Origin: Saprospiraceae bacterium
GTDB taxonomy: Bacteria > Bacteroidota > Bacteroidia > Chitinophagales > Saprospiraceae
DNA: 64,000 nucleotides
Reading direction: 5' to 3'
NCBI GenBank assembly: GCA_016713025.1
Contig: JADJPZ010000002.1
Span: forward strand, 124,001 to 188,000
Shown here: positions 10,247 through 20,232 of the stretch, piece after piece
How positions within the stretch are numbered: position 1 is the stretch's first letter
Layout: every line of letters starts with the position of its first letter
The notes under the pieces: generated by a model
Seen by the model: the letters and a program-made list of their open reading frames with translations, nothing else
The model's database searches: none
Told to the model about the DNA's origin: nothing
Position numbers and translations under genes: made by a program

Positions 10247-12685
10247 TTATTTCACGACTGTAATATCTCCTTTAATTATTTTTATATTTTCATTTTTAAC
10301 TTTGTATCTTATCAAGGATGTGTAGACTCCCATTTCTACGGATCTGTTATTGAAATAGCCATTCCATGGTATAAGTGAATCAGTAGAATAAAAAACCCTA
10401 TTACCATATCTATCGAAGATCATTATTTGATAAAATTCTAATAAGTTTACATCAAAGTTAAAAGTAGGAGCAAATGAGCTGTTTTGCTGAGAGCTCAGTT
10501 TTATAATGTTTGGAAAAAATATTTTGTTCTCACGATAGACAATAATTGTATCATAAATTGTGCAATTATCAATAGTGAAGGAGGCCCAATAGACACCAGG
10601 CTTGTCTATTTTTATTTCTGGTCCAATTGTATTGTCGAACCAGGAAGTAGCATCATATTTGCTCTTAATAAATATCTGATTCGAAGTTAATGTAATATCT
10701 TCACCAAGAAAATGATCTTCTAATACAGATAAAGACAATTCAATTATACTGTCACAATCATTAAAATTTGGCTTAATGTACGAATAAATGCCAGTGTCAA
10801 ATAAAACTTTATTGTAAAAAATTACTGAATCTCCATTGCAAATAGTGTCAGAAATTCTAAGTGAATAAACATCGTTGACGTTTAAATAAATTATATAGGT
10901 ACTATCACACCCGTTACTATCTTTATAAATATTTTGATATGTACCCGTAACATTATACCCTAAATATTTTTCTCCTTTACAAATTTCAACACTGTCTTTA
11001 TATAAATTTAATGGTAAAATAGTTAAATTTATAAATCGCTTTTGTATACATCCGTTTTTAGTTTGAATTGTATCTACATATATTCCTGATGATTTATATT
11101 TTTCAAATGTTTGACCATTGCATAACTTGAGATTTAAGATTTGTTCTTCTTTAGGATGAACCACAAGTTTAATAATTCTGGTACTGTCACAGTTTAAGTT
11201 TGTTTTAAATGTATCTAAATAAATTCCCGGGATTGAATACCCTTCATATAGCTCATCTTCGCAGATTGAAACATGTATAGTATCAGAAATGATTGGCTTT
11301 GCTATTACATTGTATTTCTTTTCAACTGATTGTATAGAATTACACAAAAATGTGGTCAATTTTACTGTAATTGAGTCACTATGATTTAAATGATAATCGA
11401 ACTCTTTTTTATCTGAGTAAAAAACTCCATTAATTTTCCATTTTAAAGAATCATATCTGGAGAATAAAGTTGTTTGAAATTTTAAATGGCCATTACCACA
11501 TAAATCAATCTTTTCAAAATCAACCTCTCTGCTCTCGTTGGTGACAGATATTGGCAAAAATATATTTTGCTCAGCACCAGTCTCAAAACTCAAATGTGAG
11601 TAGTCGCAGTCAATTCCTTTTATATTTGGGTTGTTGATAACACTAAGGACTCTATGACCAAAACCTCCTCCAAATGAAAAATATATTTTACCATTTGGGG
11701 CCAGCATCATCTCACGATGACCAAATTGTTCTGCAAATCCGATAATAGTCTTAGATGAAATTATTGAAGAAGAATTGTAATTCCTTAAATCATATTGATA
11801 TATGCTATGAGGAAGATTCGTTAATCCAAAGGTATATAAAAATCTACTGTTTGGTGAAAATTCTAAAGCTATATAACCATTCTGAATTATACTCTCATCC
11901 GGAATATAGATTTGATTTGACAAACTTCCTGATTCGATATTAAAATCATATAAGAACACTCCTCCAGAATAATTACAATATGCCAACTTTGTACCATCCG
12001 GCGAAAATTTCATCTGCCCAAAGAATGAAGAACTGATAGCATTAGTATTATTTATTTGCATTACAGCATTTAAATTTACGCCATTTAAACCCACTTTATA
12101 TATTTTTATTTGCTTCTCCACATTGCTTACAATTGCAAGCCAGTCATAGTCTGTACATTGGGGATGGATGGCACAAATTTGCTGAGTAGTATTATTTTCT
12201 ATTTTTATAAATGGCTCTATTACTTCGCCATCTATTCCGTTTTTAGACATAGAAATTTTTCCAAAATATAAACCGGAATTGGATTGTCCATTATAAGGAT
12301 TAGTTATAAATACATTATAAAGTGTATCAAATTCGTTATTTTGGAGAATTATTGCTTTGGAAGTAAATGGAACGTCAGTTGTATCAACTAAGTTTTTGCC
12401 ATTTGTAAGATATTCACCATTTTTATTCCAGGCATGAGCACCATTAACATAAAACAATAGTTGACCATCTTTATTACTCATTGATGAAGATCCTCTGAAA
12501 TAAGTTTTGTAATCTTTTATGGTGATTGCAACATCAGGATTATTGAAATTCAACTTGTAGTTTGGAAATATCCAGTTATTGAGTTCCTTTTGATAACTTA
12601 ACTGTATACAATAAATTAGAAATAATATTAATGGTAAAACAGAAGTAATTATTTTGGATTTAAAATATCTATTGTAAAAATTCAT
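10247..12685 (-). CDS. Large secreted protein: beta-propeller, Cys-rich repeats, gliding-motility-associated C-terminal domain
   Basis: An 812-residue exported protein. After an N-terminal membrane or signal segment, about 330 residues look like a beta-propeller (MKFSPDGTKLAYCNYSGG, LEFSPNSRFLYTFG, LAPNGKIYFSFGGG). Four degenerate repeats follow with the pattern C-G-Y/K-x-GxY-x-D-x-N-G-C. The last about 90 residues (FFPNIIKLSS...IMIFDRYGNRVFYS...KGDITVVK) match the gliding-motility-associated/T9SS type B sorting domain, so the protein is probably delivered to the cell surface by type IX secretion. The gene is more AT-rich than the core genes and lies between DnaE fragments. Confidence 0.85.
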   Translation of the reverse strand: MNFYNRYFKSKIITSVLPLILFLIYCIQLSYQKELNNWIFPNYKLNFNNPDVAITIKDYKTYFRGSSSMSNKDGQLLFYVNGAHAWNKNGEYLTNGKNLVDTTDVPFTSKAIILQNNEFDTLYNVFITNPYNGQSNSGLYFGKISMSKNGIDGEVIEPFIKIENNTTQQICAIHPQCTDYDWLAIVSNVEKQIKIYKVGLNGVNLNAVMQINNTNAISSSFFGQMKFSPDGTKLAYCNYSGGVFLYDFNIESGSLSNQIYIPDESIIQNGYIALEFSPNSRFLYTFGLTNLPHSIYQYDLRNYNSSSIISSKTIIGFAEQFGHREMMLAPNGKIYFSFGGGFGHRVLSVINNPNIKGIDCDYSHLSFETGAEQNIFLPISVTNESREVDFEKIDLCGNGHLKFQTTLFSRYDSLKWKINGVFYSDKKEFDYHLNHSDSITVKLTTFLCNSIQSVEKKYNVIAKPIISDTIHVSICEDELYEGYSIPGIYLDTFKTNLNCDSTRIIKLVVHPKEEQILNLKLCNGQTFEKYKSSGIYVDTIQTKNGCIQKRFINLTILPLNLYKDSVEICKGEKYLGYNVTGTYQNIYKDSNGCDSTYIIYLNVNDVYSLRISDTICNGDSVIFYNKVLFDTGIYSYIKPNFNDCDSIIELSLSVLEDHFLGEDITLTSNQIFIKSKYDATSWFDNTIGPEIKIDKPGVYWASFTIDNCTIYDTIIVYRENKIFFPNIIKLSSQQNSSFAPTFNFDVNLLEFYQIMIFDRYGNRVFYSTDSLIPWNGYFNNRSVEMGVYTSLIRYKVKNENIKIIKGDITVVK

Positions 12686-12988
12686 TATTTATATAATAAA
12701 ACTCGAATGTAAAATTAGTTAATTTATTGATTATATTACAAATTATCCATAAAATTATCTCTATTTATTACTTCCTTTAATACAATTGGATGCTACGGAA
12801 AATTTAAAGGAAAGTTTAGCTTTTTTTGTAGTGCTTCACTTTATTTCATACGCATCTAGTTTCCATTATTCTCACTATTGTAGTCTAATTATATTTCTTA
12901 TTATAGATATGTGCGCCAAAAAATACTCCTGGTATATACTTGTTTCATAATTGGCTTTCCTTTTAATTCACTAATGATGTAATTCCCC
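12686..12988. other. AT-rich intergenic stretch upstream of the secreted-protein gene
   Basis: I see no coding frame, repeat copy or clear promoter here. It presumably holds the promoter of the minus-strand gene ending at 10247, but no TAnnTTTG match was convincing. Confidence 0.45.
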
Positions 12989-13359
12989 TCAATACCTCCC
13001 ATCTTTCACCCACAGCAACTTTTCTATCTTGTTCACTTCCCAGCTCGTGAAGCCAAAATCATCGACGACCTTACCGAGAACGATGTAGTAACCTTTACCC
13101 TTGAATGGATATGCCTTTAGACTCGGCGGAAAGTGAACCGTATCAAAAAAGTGGCCATTGACGTCGGTCATCGTACCGAAATTCATGAGGTCACCTTTAG
13201 AAGTGGTTACATATTTGCGACATACGTAGTATCCGACCATACGGACCGTTTTGCCGAGGTGGTCTTTCATCTGTGTGGCGGTGATATCACCACGAAATTT
13301 CGTCTGCGATAGATCAAGAAGGCTGCACATGGTGAAGCCGATCAACTCTGCCCCTTAAC
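12989..13359 (-). pseudogene. DnaE C-terminal fragment, copy 2 (longest)
   Basis: About 120 codons that align with the end of DNA polymerase III alpha: ELIGFTMCSLLDL, TKFRGDITATQMKDHLGK, VRMVGYYVCRKYVTT, MNFGTMTDVNGHFFDTV and GKVVDDFGFTSWEV. The frame is open from a TAA at about 13360 and has no proper start, so it is a 5'-truncated copy and not a full polymerase. Its end KDGRY matches copy 3. The rest of dnaE is not in the window. Confidence 0.8.
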
Positions 13360-13444
13360 AAACGGCTGTTTCGTGCTCATTTGCGGCTTGTCAATCTGAA
13401 CTAAGCTATACTTTATTTTGTTATAAATTTCAAAACATAAAAAT

Positions 13445-13630
13445 ATGTTAGAAGGTATAGTTTATATAACCGACGAGAATGAAGATAAGAAATTTGTACA
13501 AATTGATCTTGAAAAATATGGTGACCTTTGGCCAGATTTTTTAGATATAATAATAGCTCATTCCCGTAAAAACGATAAGAAAGTAGCATTTAATGATGTG
13601 AAAAAACTTGTACTGGATAGTACATTATGA
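13445..13630 (+). CDS. Small antitoxin-like protein
   Basis: A 61-residue acidic protein (MLEGIVYITDENEDKKFVQI...KKLVLDSTL) placed directly upstream of, and overlapping, a RelE/ParE-type toxin frame. I do not recognise the antitoxin family by sequence. The role comes from its size, order and overlap with the toxin. Confidence 0.65.
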   Translation: MLEGIVYITDENEDKKFVQIDLEKYGDLWPDFLDIIIAHSRKNDKKVAFNDVKKLVLDSTL

Positions 13631-13881
13631 GATTGTCTTCAGTGAAGGAGTAGTAAAAGATTTGAAATCTGTTCCACAAAAAGATCAACTTAAAATTTTA
13701 GATAAAATTGAACGCCTTACAAATGACCCTTTTCCTTAAAGGGTGCGTAAAAATTAAAGCTACCAGTGAATCCTTATGGCGTATACGTCACGGAAACTAT
13801 AGAGTTTTGTATCACCTTGAAAACGATATCAAGATTATTGATATTCGTCGCATAGGCCATCGAAAAGATATATATCAATAA
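13608..13881 (+). CDS. RelE/ParE-family toxin, one-base frameshift
   Basis: The frame reads HYEIVFSEGVVKDLKSVP, then KILDKIERLTNDPFP. After one surplus T at 13736-13737 it continues KGCVKIKATSESLWRIRHG, NYRVLYHLEND and DIRRIGHRKDIYQ. The LWRIRHGNYRVLY and IGHRKDIY motifs are diagnostic of RelE-superfamily mRNA interferases. The exact start is uncertain (TTG at 13608 or nearby) because it overlaps the antitoxin. With the frameshift as written it would be inactive. Confidence 0.7.
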
Positions 13882-13891
13882 CATCTCTCCA

Positions 13892-14020
13892 TTAATACCT
13901 CCCATCCTTAATAAACGGCAGCTTCTCCATCTTGCTCACCTTGAGACTCGGGAAGCCGAAGTCGTAAACCACCTTACCTAATACAATGTAGCAACCTTTT
14001 CCCTCGAGTGAATAGATCAG
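13892..14020 (-). pseudogene. DnaE C-terminal fragment, copy 3
   Basis: The minus strand reads YSLEGKGCYIVLGKVVYDFGF, followed by a LKVSKMEKLPFIKDGRY tail and stop. It is a shorter copy of the fragments at 9726 and 12989. Its downstream edge directly follows the toxin gene stop codon. Confidence 0.72.
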
Positions 14021-14086
14021 TAAACCATCAAAATATAAAATTCTGAGTGTGAGCCTGCTGCGAAAACAAATATGATAATCAAACTC

Positions 14087-17011
14087 TTATCTAATAATAA
14101 CAACTCTTTTCGTAAAAACGGACTTACCGGTTTTATCAATAAGACTCAGAAAATAAAAGCCGCCTTGCAAATTGCTCACATCTAAAGTAGCATTCTCACT
14201 TATAAATGATGGAATCTGTAATAAAGTAAGTCCATTAATATCTATCAATCTCACTTCATAATCGATACTAGAATGAGGAACTTTAATGTTCAGAATCTGA
14301 TGAGCCGGATTGGGAAATACTATGATATCTGAAATGAGGTTTTCATTAAAGCTGGTAGAAGGGTTTTCTGTTAAACGCCATAATTCTCCACCATATTTTG
14401 CATCAGTTGCAGAAAAATAAAGATCATTTTTAAATATTGTAAAATTACCCGGGCTACTTGATCCCGCGCCTGTAAATAAGTCAAAGACCATTTTGGTTCC
14501 GGAATTTGTACCATCTGTTCTCCAAAGCTCTGTTCCATGTACTCCATCATTTAATGAGAAATATAAATAATTGCCCCATGAAAAGAAATTTTGAGGAAAC
14601 TTAAAATTGTTGATAATACTTGAACCTGCAATTTTTACAGTTCCTGCACTGGTACCATCTGTTTTATATAGTGCTCCTGCGTCAGTTCCGTCATCATTAA
14701 CTACAAAAAACAATTCATTTTTGTGAATTATGAGATTATTTGGTGAAGTACTACCAAATGGGAATATGTCTTTTACTATTGTTGTTCCAGAAGTGGTGCC
14801 GTCAGATACAAACAGTTCTCTTCCATTGTTATCATTTTGGGCAGTAAAATATAGTTTATTGTTAAAAACTACAAAAGAACCCGGAAAGCTAGATATTGGC
14901 CCCGGATAAATGTCTTTAACCAATTTTGTACCTCCTTGAGATCCATCTGATACCCACAGTTCGGAACCGTTAATGTTATTATCAGCAGAAAAATACAACT
15001 TATTTCCTATCGCTGTCATGTTTGAAATGTGGAAATTAAATTCATTAGGATTTTGGTCGTTGATTCTGATGTTTGCTACCATATTGGTACCTTCAGTTGT
15101 TCCATTGGTTTTCCAAAGTTCTACACCATTGATACCATCGCTAGCTGAAAAAAACAGTAAACTATCATTTACTATAGATGAATTGGGGATGAAAGGAAGT
15201 GATTGTCCATTTGGATTAATATCTTTCAACAGAATAGTTCCAACTTCTGTTCCATCTGTAATCTAAAGCTCCTCACCATGCGATACAGTAAATGCATTAA
15301 AAATGAGTTTTTCTTTGAGGACTGCCATACCCTCTGTAGAACTCCCACTATTTGAAAAAAATTTTAAAATGTGTGTTCCATCTTTAGTACCGTCAGACTT
15401 AAAAATTTCTCTCGGAGGGTTGATCCTATTTTCGGCTGTAAAAAACAATTGATTCTTAAACATGGTTGGTAACAAAACATTCGAACTCGGTAGTCCTGGA
15501 TTGATGTCCTTTACCATCACAGTACCCTTATCAGTCCCATCTGTTTTCCAAAGCTCATAACCTTCTCCTTCTGTTCTTGCTGAAAAAAATAAGACGTCAT
15601 TTACAACTCTAAACATGTTTGGATATGAACTTGCATTCCGGGTATTTAATTTTAAAAGAATTTTTGTGCCTTGTTCAGTCCCATCTGATTTCCAAAGTTC
15701 ACTACCATTTATCCCATCATTGGCATTGAAAAATATTTCGTTTTTAAAGTTTATTAATTCAGATATACTGGATGAATTTACTCCTTGAAAAATATCTTTT
15801 ACTATAGTTGTTCCTTCTGTTGTACCATCAGTTCGCCATAATTCAGCACCTCTTAAGCTATCATTGGCCACAAAGAAAAAATATTTGTCATTATTTATGG
15901 ATATCATAGTATTATTAATATAACTACTTCCTAAGCCGGAAAAAATATCCTTTACCAATTTTGTGCCTTGATTAGTACCATCACTCTTCCACAACTCTCT
16001 TCCAACTTCACCATTATTAGCCGTGAAATAGAGTTCATTTTTAAAAGATGTGAAATTAAATGGATCTGAACCAGAAACGCCTTGCCTTATATCCTTAATT
16101 ATTTGTGTTCCGGATACGGTACCATTAGTTTTCCAAAGTTCTCTCCCATTGCTTGTATCATTTGCAGTGAAGAAAAGAAAATTATTTACCACAGTAAAAC
16201 CAGATGGAAAACTACTGGCGCTTCCTGGTAAGATATCTAAAAATTGTCTGGTACCTTCGGGTGTTCCATCAGATTCCCATATTTCCCATCCATTACTTCC
16301 ATTATCAGCACTGAAAAATATTTTATTATTATACACTGCGAAGTCTGATATTCTTACATTCGGGGTAATAATTTGAATAAAATTAAGATTGGTGTTTAAC
16401 TTCCATAATTGAAAGATGTTCTGTGAAGAACGGACAGAAAAATATAAGTCATTATTGAATGCAAATAATCTTTCAGGAAAAGTATTTGACGGTAGTTCCC
16501 CGGTTTTTATAGTACCTTCTACTGTGCCGTCTGTTTTCCAGATTTCCATATTAAAATTAACATTTCGAGTGATAAAATAAACACTATTTCCCACTTTTGT
16601 AAATTTTCCATGCTGCCCGCTCGCTATACCTTTTACATCAAATGTTTTAAGCAATACGGGACTTGGGCTTTGCAAATTTGAATACCACAAATGTAGTTTA
16701 TCTCCGCCAGTACTTGTCAGGAAATAACATGAACTATCTATTACGCCGACATCCCAAAAGAAAGAACTTTCCGGGCCATTTGTAACATCTCCTAACATTT
16801 TGGTATTTGCTTCATTACCATCACTGACAAATAGTTCTCTCCCAAACTCTTCACTGATTGCTGAAAAAACAAAATGATTGGTTCCGGCACGAAAGGTGTG
16901 TGGAAGACTTGCTTCGGTCGATTTATTGATATTTGAAACCAAACCCTGACACTCTCCTGAAAAAGGAAACAAAATCCAATTGAAGATGATAAAGAGTAAA
17001 ATATTTTTCAT
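14087..17011 (-). CDS. ELWxTDGT-repeat secreted protein with T9SS type A tail, one in-frame stop
   Basis: A 974-codon exported protein. A signal peptide (MKNILLFIIFNWILFPFSG) is followed by about 16 repeats of roughly 47 residues. These have the ELWxTDGTxxGTxxVKDI core of the hyalin-like ELWxTDGT family. It ends with FPNPAHQILNIKV...LDVSNLQGGFYFLSLIDKTG, a T9SS type A sorting domain, so it is likely surface-attached or secreted. A TAG at 15263-15265 replaces the Trp codon of one ELW motif (GEEL-stop-ITDGT), and the same frame continues. TGG to TAG is a single transition. Ligand and function are unknown. Confidence 0.88.
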
Positions 17012-17139
17012 TCCAGTCTTATTTAAACAACTACAAATATAATGAAAGTTTATGTTTTAAAAATATTCCTATTCTTAAAAAGTATAAAGTTAAGTGATAA
17101 CTCAAAGGAATTCAATGTATGTGGGAATACTTGATCCTA

Positions 17140-17325
17140 AGAGTTTGTTTAAATTTTTATTGGCTTAAAATCAAGATATTAAAAACCTGACTACAAATTA
17201 AGTGCCTCATTTAATTCACCTGCCCGCCTATATTATAAAAGTCAGGCGAGCTAAATTCGTTAATTATTTTATCGCCAGAACCATAATCTTTTGATTTACA
17301 ACTAAGAAAAATTTTAAACATACTT
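17140..17325. repeat. Imperfect terminal-inverted-repeat element (candidate MITE)
   Basis: The left end AAGAGTTTGTTTAAATTTTT and the right end AAAATTTTAAACATACTTT are imperfect inverted repeats 186 bases apart. The same end sequence (AGAGTATGTTTAAA) bounds the repeat at 30386-30546 and the start of the small ORF at 7271. Inside is a short stem CGCCT/AGGCG and the truncated small-ORF copy. The call as one element is inference. Confidence 0.4.
17258..17321 (-). pseudogene. Truncated copy of the 67-residue small protein
   Basis: The minus strand encodes MFKIFLSCKSKDYGSGDKII and then diverges, closely matching the first 21 codons of the ORF at 7068-7271. The nucleotide match extends through the start codon. 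It is a 3'-truncated duplicate. Confidence 0.6.
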
Positions 17326-17355
17326 TATGCTTCTGCCAGGACAATTGAAACTCCG

Positions 17356-17520
17356 TCAATAAAAATAGGTTTTGAGATAATCTGTCAAAGACACCCGGTA
17401 CATCCAAGCTAATATGACCAATGCAATCAACATAAACCACAGTACGACCTTAAACTTTTTGTAAAAGGACAGGACGATATCTTTCCTGGTCCTGTATCTT
17501 TTATGTTTTATATATGTCAT
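17356..17520 (-). CDS. Small single-pass membrane protein (54 residues)
   Basis: An ATG-to-TGA frame of 55 codons: a basic N-terminus (MTYIKHKRYRTRKDIVLSF), one hydrophobic helix (VVLWFMLIALVILAWMY) and a short tail ending YLKTYFY. The positive-inside charge pattern and clean topology suggest a genuine small membrane protein. I do not recognise a family. It is divergent from ilvA. Confidence 0.5.
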   Translation of the reverse strand: MTYIKHKRYRTRKDIVLSFYKKFKVVLWFMLIALVILAWMYRVSLTDYLKTYFY

Positions 17521-17670
17521 GGTGTTGGTTGTTAAGCTGTCATTTATTAAAACAATGATTTACCTCGTATGTTGAAATATTTTTAAAACTCAGATGACTT
17601 TTTGAGTTATTCTTCAGTTTAAAGAAAAGTATTATGCACTCACAAAATCAAATACAAGCTAAAATACTGG

Positions 17671-17678
17671 TATATTTG
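17671..17678 (+). promoter_or_regulatory. -7 element upstream of ilvA
   Basis: TATATTTG matches TAnnTTTG and lies 62 bases before the ilvA start. No TTTG is seen at the -33 spacing. Confidence 0.4.
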
Positions 17679-17740
17679 CGTCTGATTTTCGGAGACGGAC
17701 CTATTGGTATGTCCATATCCAAAGATCATTCACCAATGAT

Positions 17741-18978
17741 ATGATACCAGCATCCAGGATAGATCAAGCATATGACAACATCAAAGAAGTGGTGATTCGC
17801 ACTCCTTTGATGAGAAATTACAATCTATCCAAAAAATATCAGTGCAACATTTTCCTTAAAAGGGAAGATATGCAGGTCGTCCGTTCATTTAAGATAAGAG
17901 GCGCTTACAACAAAATGAAAATGATGAATCCTGCTACCCTCGCTAAGGGTGTGACATGTGCCAGTGCGGGCAATCATGCACAGGGAGTAGCGTTTGCCTG
18001 CTCTGCATTAAAAACACATGGTATCATATACATGCCGACGACGACACCCAACCAGAAAATCACCAAAGTCAAACATTTTGGTGGTGAGTGGGTCGAAATC
18101 AGGCTCGTGGGAGATACATTTGATGTAGCCAATAAAGTGGCACTCAGGTTTTCTGATGATGAAGATATCCCGTACATCCACCCTTTCAACGATGAAGATG
18201 TGATGGCCGGCCAGGGTACTTTAGCCAAAGAGATACTGGATGAAATTGATGTACCACTGGATTTTCTCCTGGTGGCAGTGGGTGGTGGAGGTTTGATATC
18301 CGGTGCGGGATCATACTTCCGTCAGAAGAGCCCCGGTACAAGAATCATAGCTGTCGAGGCAGAAGGAGCACCTGCACTGGCAGAAGCAATCAAAGTCGGA
18401 CATGTGGTTCATCTAGATAAGATTGATTCTTTTGCTGATGGTATTGCAGTACAGATGGTGGGAGACAAAACCTTTGAGATTTGTAAGGAGGTCGTCGACG
18501 AATTGGTACTTGTTCCGGAAGGCAAAATATGTTCATCCATCCTGTACTTGTACAATGACGAAGCCATAGTGGTGGAGCCCGCCGGAGCCATTAGTTTTGC
18601 AGCATTGGATTATATCAAAGATCAGATCATCGGAAAAAACGTGATGATCATAGTCTGTGGTGGCAACAATGATATCACGCGGACTGAGGAAATACGTGAG
18701 CGTGCACTCCTATGGGAAGGCAGAAAACATTACTTTATCGTTCGATTTCCGCAAAGATCAGGAGCACTCAATGATTTTTTATCCTCTTAGGTCCCGATGA
18801 TGATATTGCTCATTTTGAATATACCAAAAAAACAAATCGTGACAGTGGCCCGGCTTTAGTCGGCCTGGAATTTAAAAGGAAAGAAGATTTTCAACCATTG
18901 GTGGACAGGTTGGTCGCACACAACATCAATTTTGAGCACCTTAACAACAATCCTATGCTATTTGAAATGCTAGTATAA
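17741..18978 (+). CDS. ilvA: Threonine ammonia-lyase, one-base frameshift
   Basis: A PLP-dependent threonine dehydratase, which converts threonine to 2-oxobutanoate for isoleucine synthesis. The PLP lysine is in RSFKIRGAYNKM, followed by the ASAGNHAQG loop and the glycine-rich phosphate-binding VGGGGLISG. The frame ends at 18790, but a short C-terminal ACT-like regulatory segment (LLGPDDDIAHFEYTKKTNR to NNNPMLFEMLV) continues in the next phase. One missing T in the T6 run at 18775-18780 would restore ALNDFFILLGPDDD. The compact form matches the short IlvA type. No other ilv genes are adjacent. Confidence 0.92.
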
Positions 18979-19045
18979 TTCTATAAATTACCAATGGTAT
19001 TTCTCTTAAAACAACTCCGTTTTTTTTCTTAATACAAAATAAAGA

Positions 19046-20224
19046 ATGATTTTTAGGTTGATACAGTGTTTTACATGGATACTAAAGATTCTTGCTACGT
19101 TCATAGTTGGAATATTGATGCTGATACTCTTTTTGTATTGGGGTACATCTATTTACAACTTTACCGAATCAAAACCCTTCTCAGGTGATAAAATCCATAA
19201 TCCATATGAAAATCTTCCATCGACCGCATACAAAGCCAATTTTCATGGCCATAGCAGAGCATGGAGAGGTATCACTCATGGCACCGACTCAGATGAAGCC
19301 TTTATTGAAGCATATATCAACAAAGGATATGATCTTGCCTGTTTGTCCAACTATCATAAGATAAGTCATTATAATGGCACAAAAACTAATATCAATGTGC
19401 CGGTATATGAACACGGATATAATATCAAAAAAGCCCACTACCTGGCCATCAACGCTAAGAAAGTAAGTTTTTGGGATTTCCCCTTATGGCAATCATCATC
19501 TCATCAGCAAAGTATGATCCAGACGTTGAGAGAAAATGCTGAGATGGTAGCCATTGCTCATCCTAAGTTTGGTGGTGGCAGATCGTTTGACCACATGAAA
19601 CAGATCACCGGATACCATTTTACTGAGGTACTGAATCATTACAGGACTTCAGAAGAACATTGGGATGCAGCATTATCTACAGGAAAATTATCCTGGATCC
19701 TTGCCGATGATGATGTGCATGATTTGAAAGACCCTGAAATCTTTCAAAGGTGGAACATCATATTTAGTGACAGTAAGGATGCTGTACTGAATGCTATGAA
19801 GGAAGGAAAAAACTATGGACTTGAATCTTTTAATACCCGTGCAGAAAATAACTTTTTGTCATGTGAAAAGATAAATGAAAACACATTCAAATGGACTTTT
19901 GACAAACCGGCCGATAGCATACTTTTTGTAGGACAAAATGGGGCGATCCGGCAGAAAACCGTAGCAACTGACACGGCAACTTATACCTTCACCCCTGATG
20001 ATACCTACATCAGAGTCATTGCAAAAAATCATGGACAAAATTTATATTTAAATCCATTGGTAAGATATCAGGGAAGCTCTGTAACGATGGCTGCAGATAT
20101 GATTGCTGAAGAAAACACCTTGTATACTCTGTTGTGGAAGTCAGGAATAATCGCCTTAATGATAGGATTGGTATATCTTTGGTGGAGGCTCGTTCAGTCT
20201 AAATTTAAATCCATAAAAGCCTGA
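19046..20224 (+). CDS. Membrane-anchored PHP-domain metal-dependent phosphoesterase
   Basis: A 392-residue protein with an N-terminal membrane helix (about residues 12-34), a PHP-type domain and a C-terminal helix near 365-385. Metal-binding motifs are visible: ANFHGHSR, LSNYHKIS, IAHPKF and LADDDVHD. PHP enzymes are phosphoesterases. The substrate here is unknown, and the double anchoring suggests the domain acts at the membrane. The following glycosyltransferase starts eight bases later, so the two are probably co-transcribed. Confidence 0.75.
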   Translation: MIFRLIQCFTWILKILATFIVGILMLILFLYWGTSIYNFTESKPFSGDKIHNPYENLPSTAYKANFHGHSRAWRGITHGTDSDEAFIEAYINKGYDLACLSNYHKISHYNGTKTNINVPVYEHGYNIKKAHYLAINAKKVSFWDFPLWQSSSHQQSMIQTLRENAEMVAIAHPKFGGGRSFDHMKQITGYHFTEVLNHYRTSEEHWDAALSTGKLSWILADDDVHDLKDPEIFQRWNIIFSDSKDAVLNAMKEGKNYGLESFNTRAENNFLSCEKINENTFKWTFDKPADSILFVGQNGAIRQKTVATDTATYTFTPDDTYIRVIAKNHGQNLYLNPLVRYQGSSVTMAADMIAEENTLYTLLWKSGIIALMIGLVYLWWRLVQSKFKSIKA

Positions 20225-20232
20225 TAAAACAC

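Noticed and set aside
12989..13359. A free-standing OB-fold protein
   Set aside because: The frame lacks a proper start and matches the DnaE C-terminus along its full length, so it is treated as a polymerase fragment.
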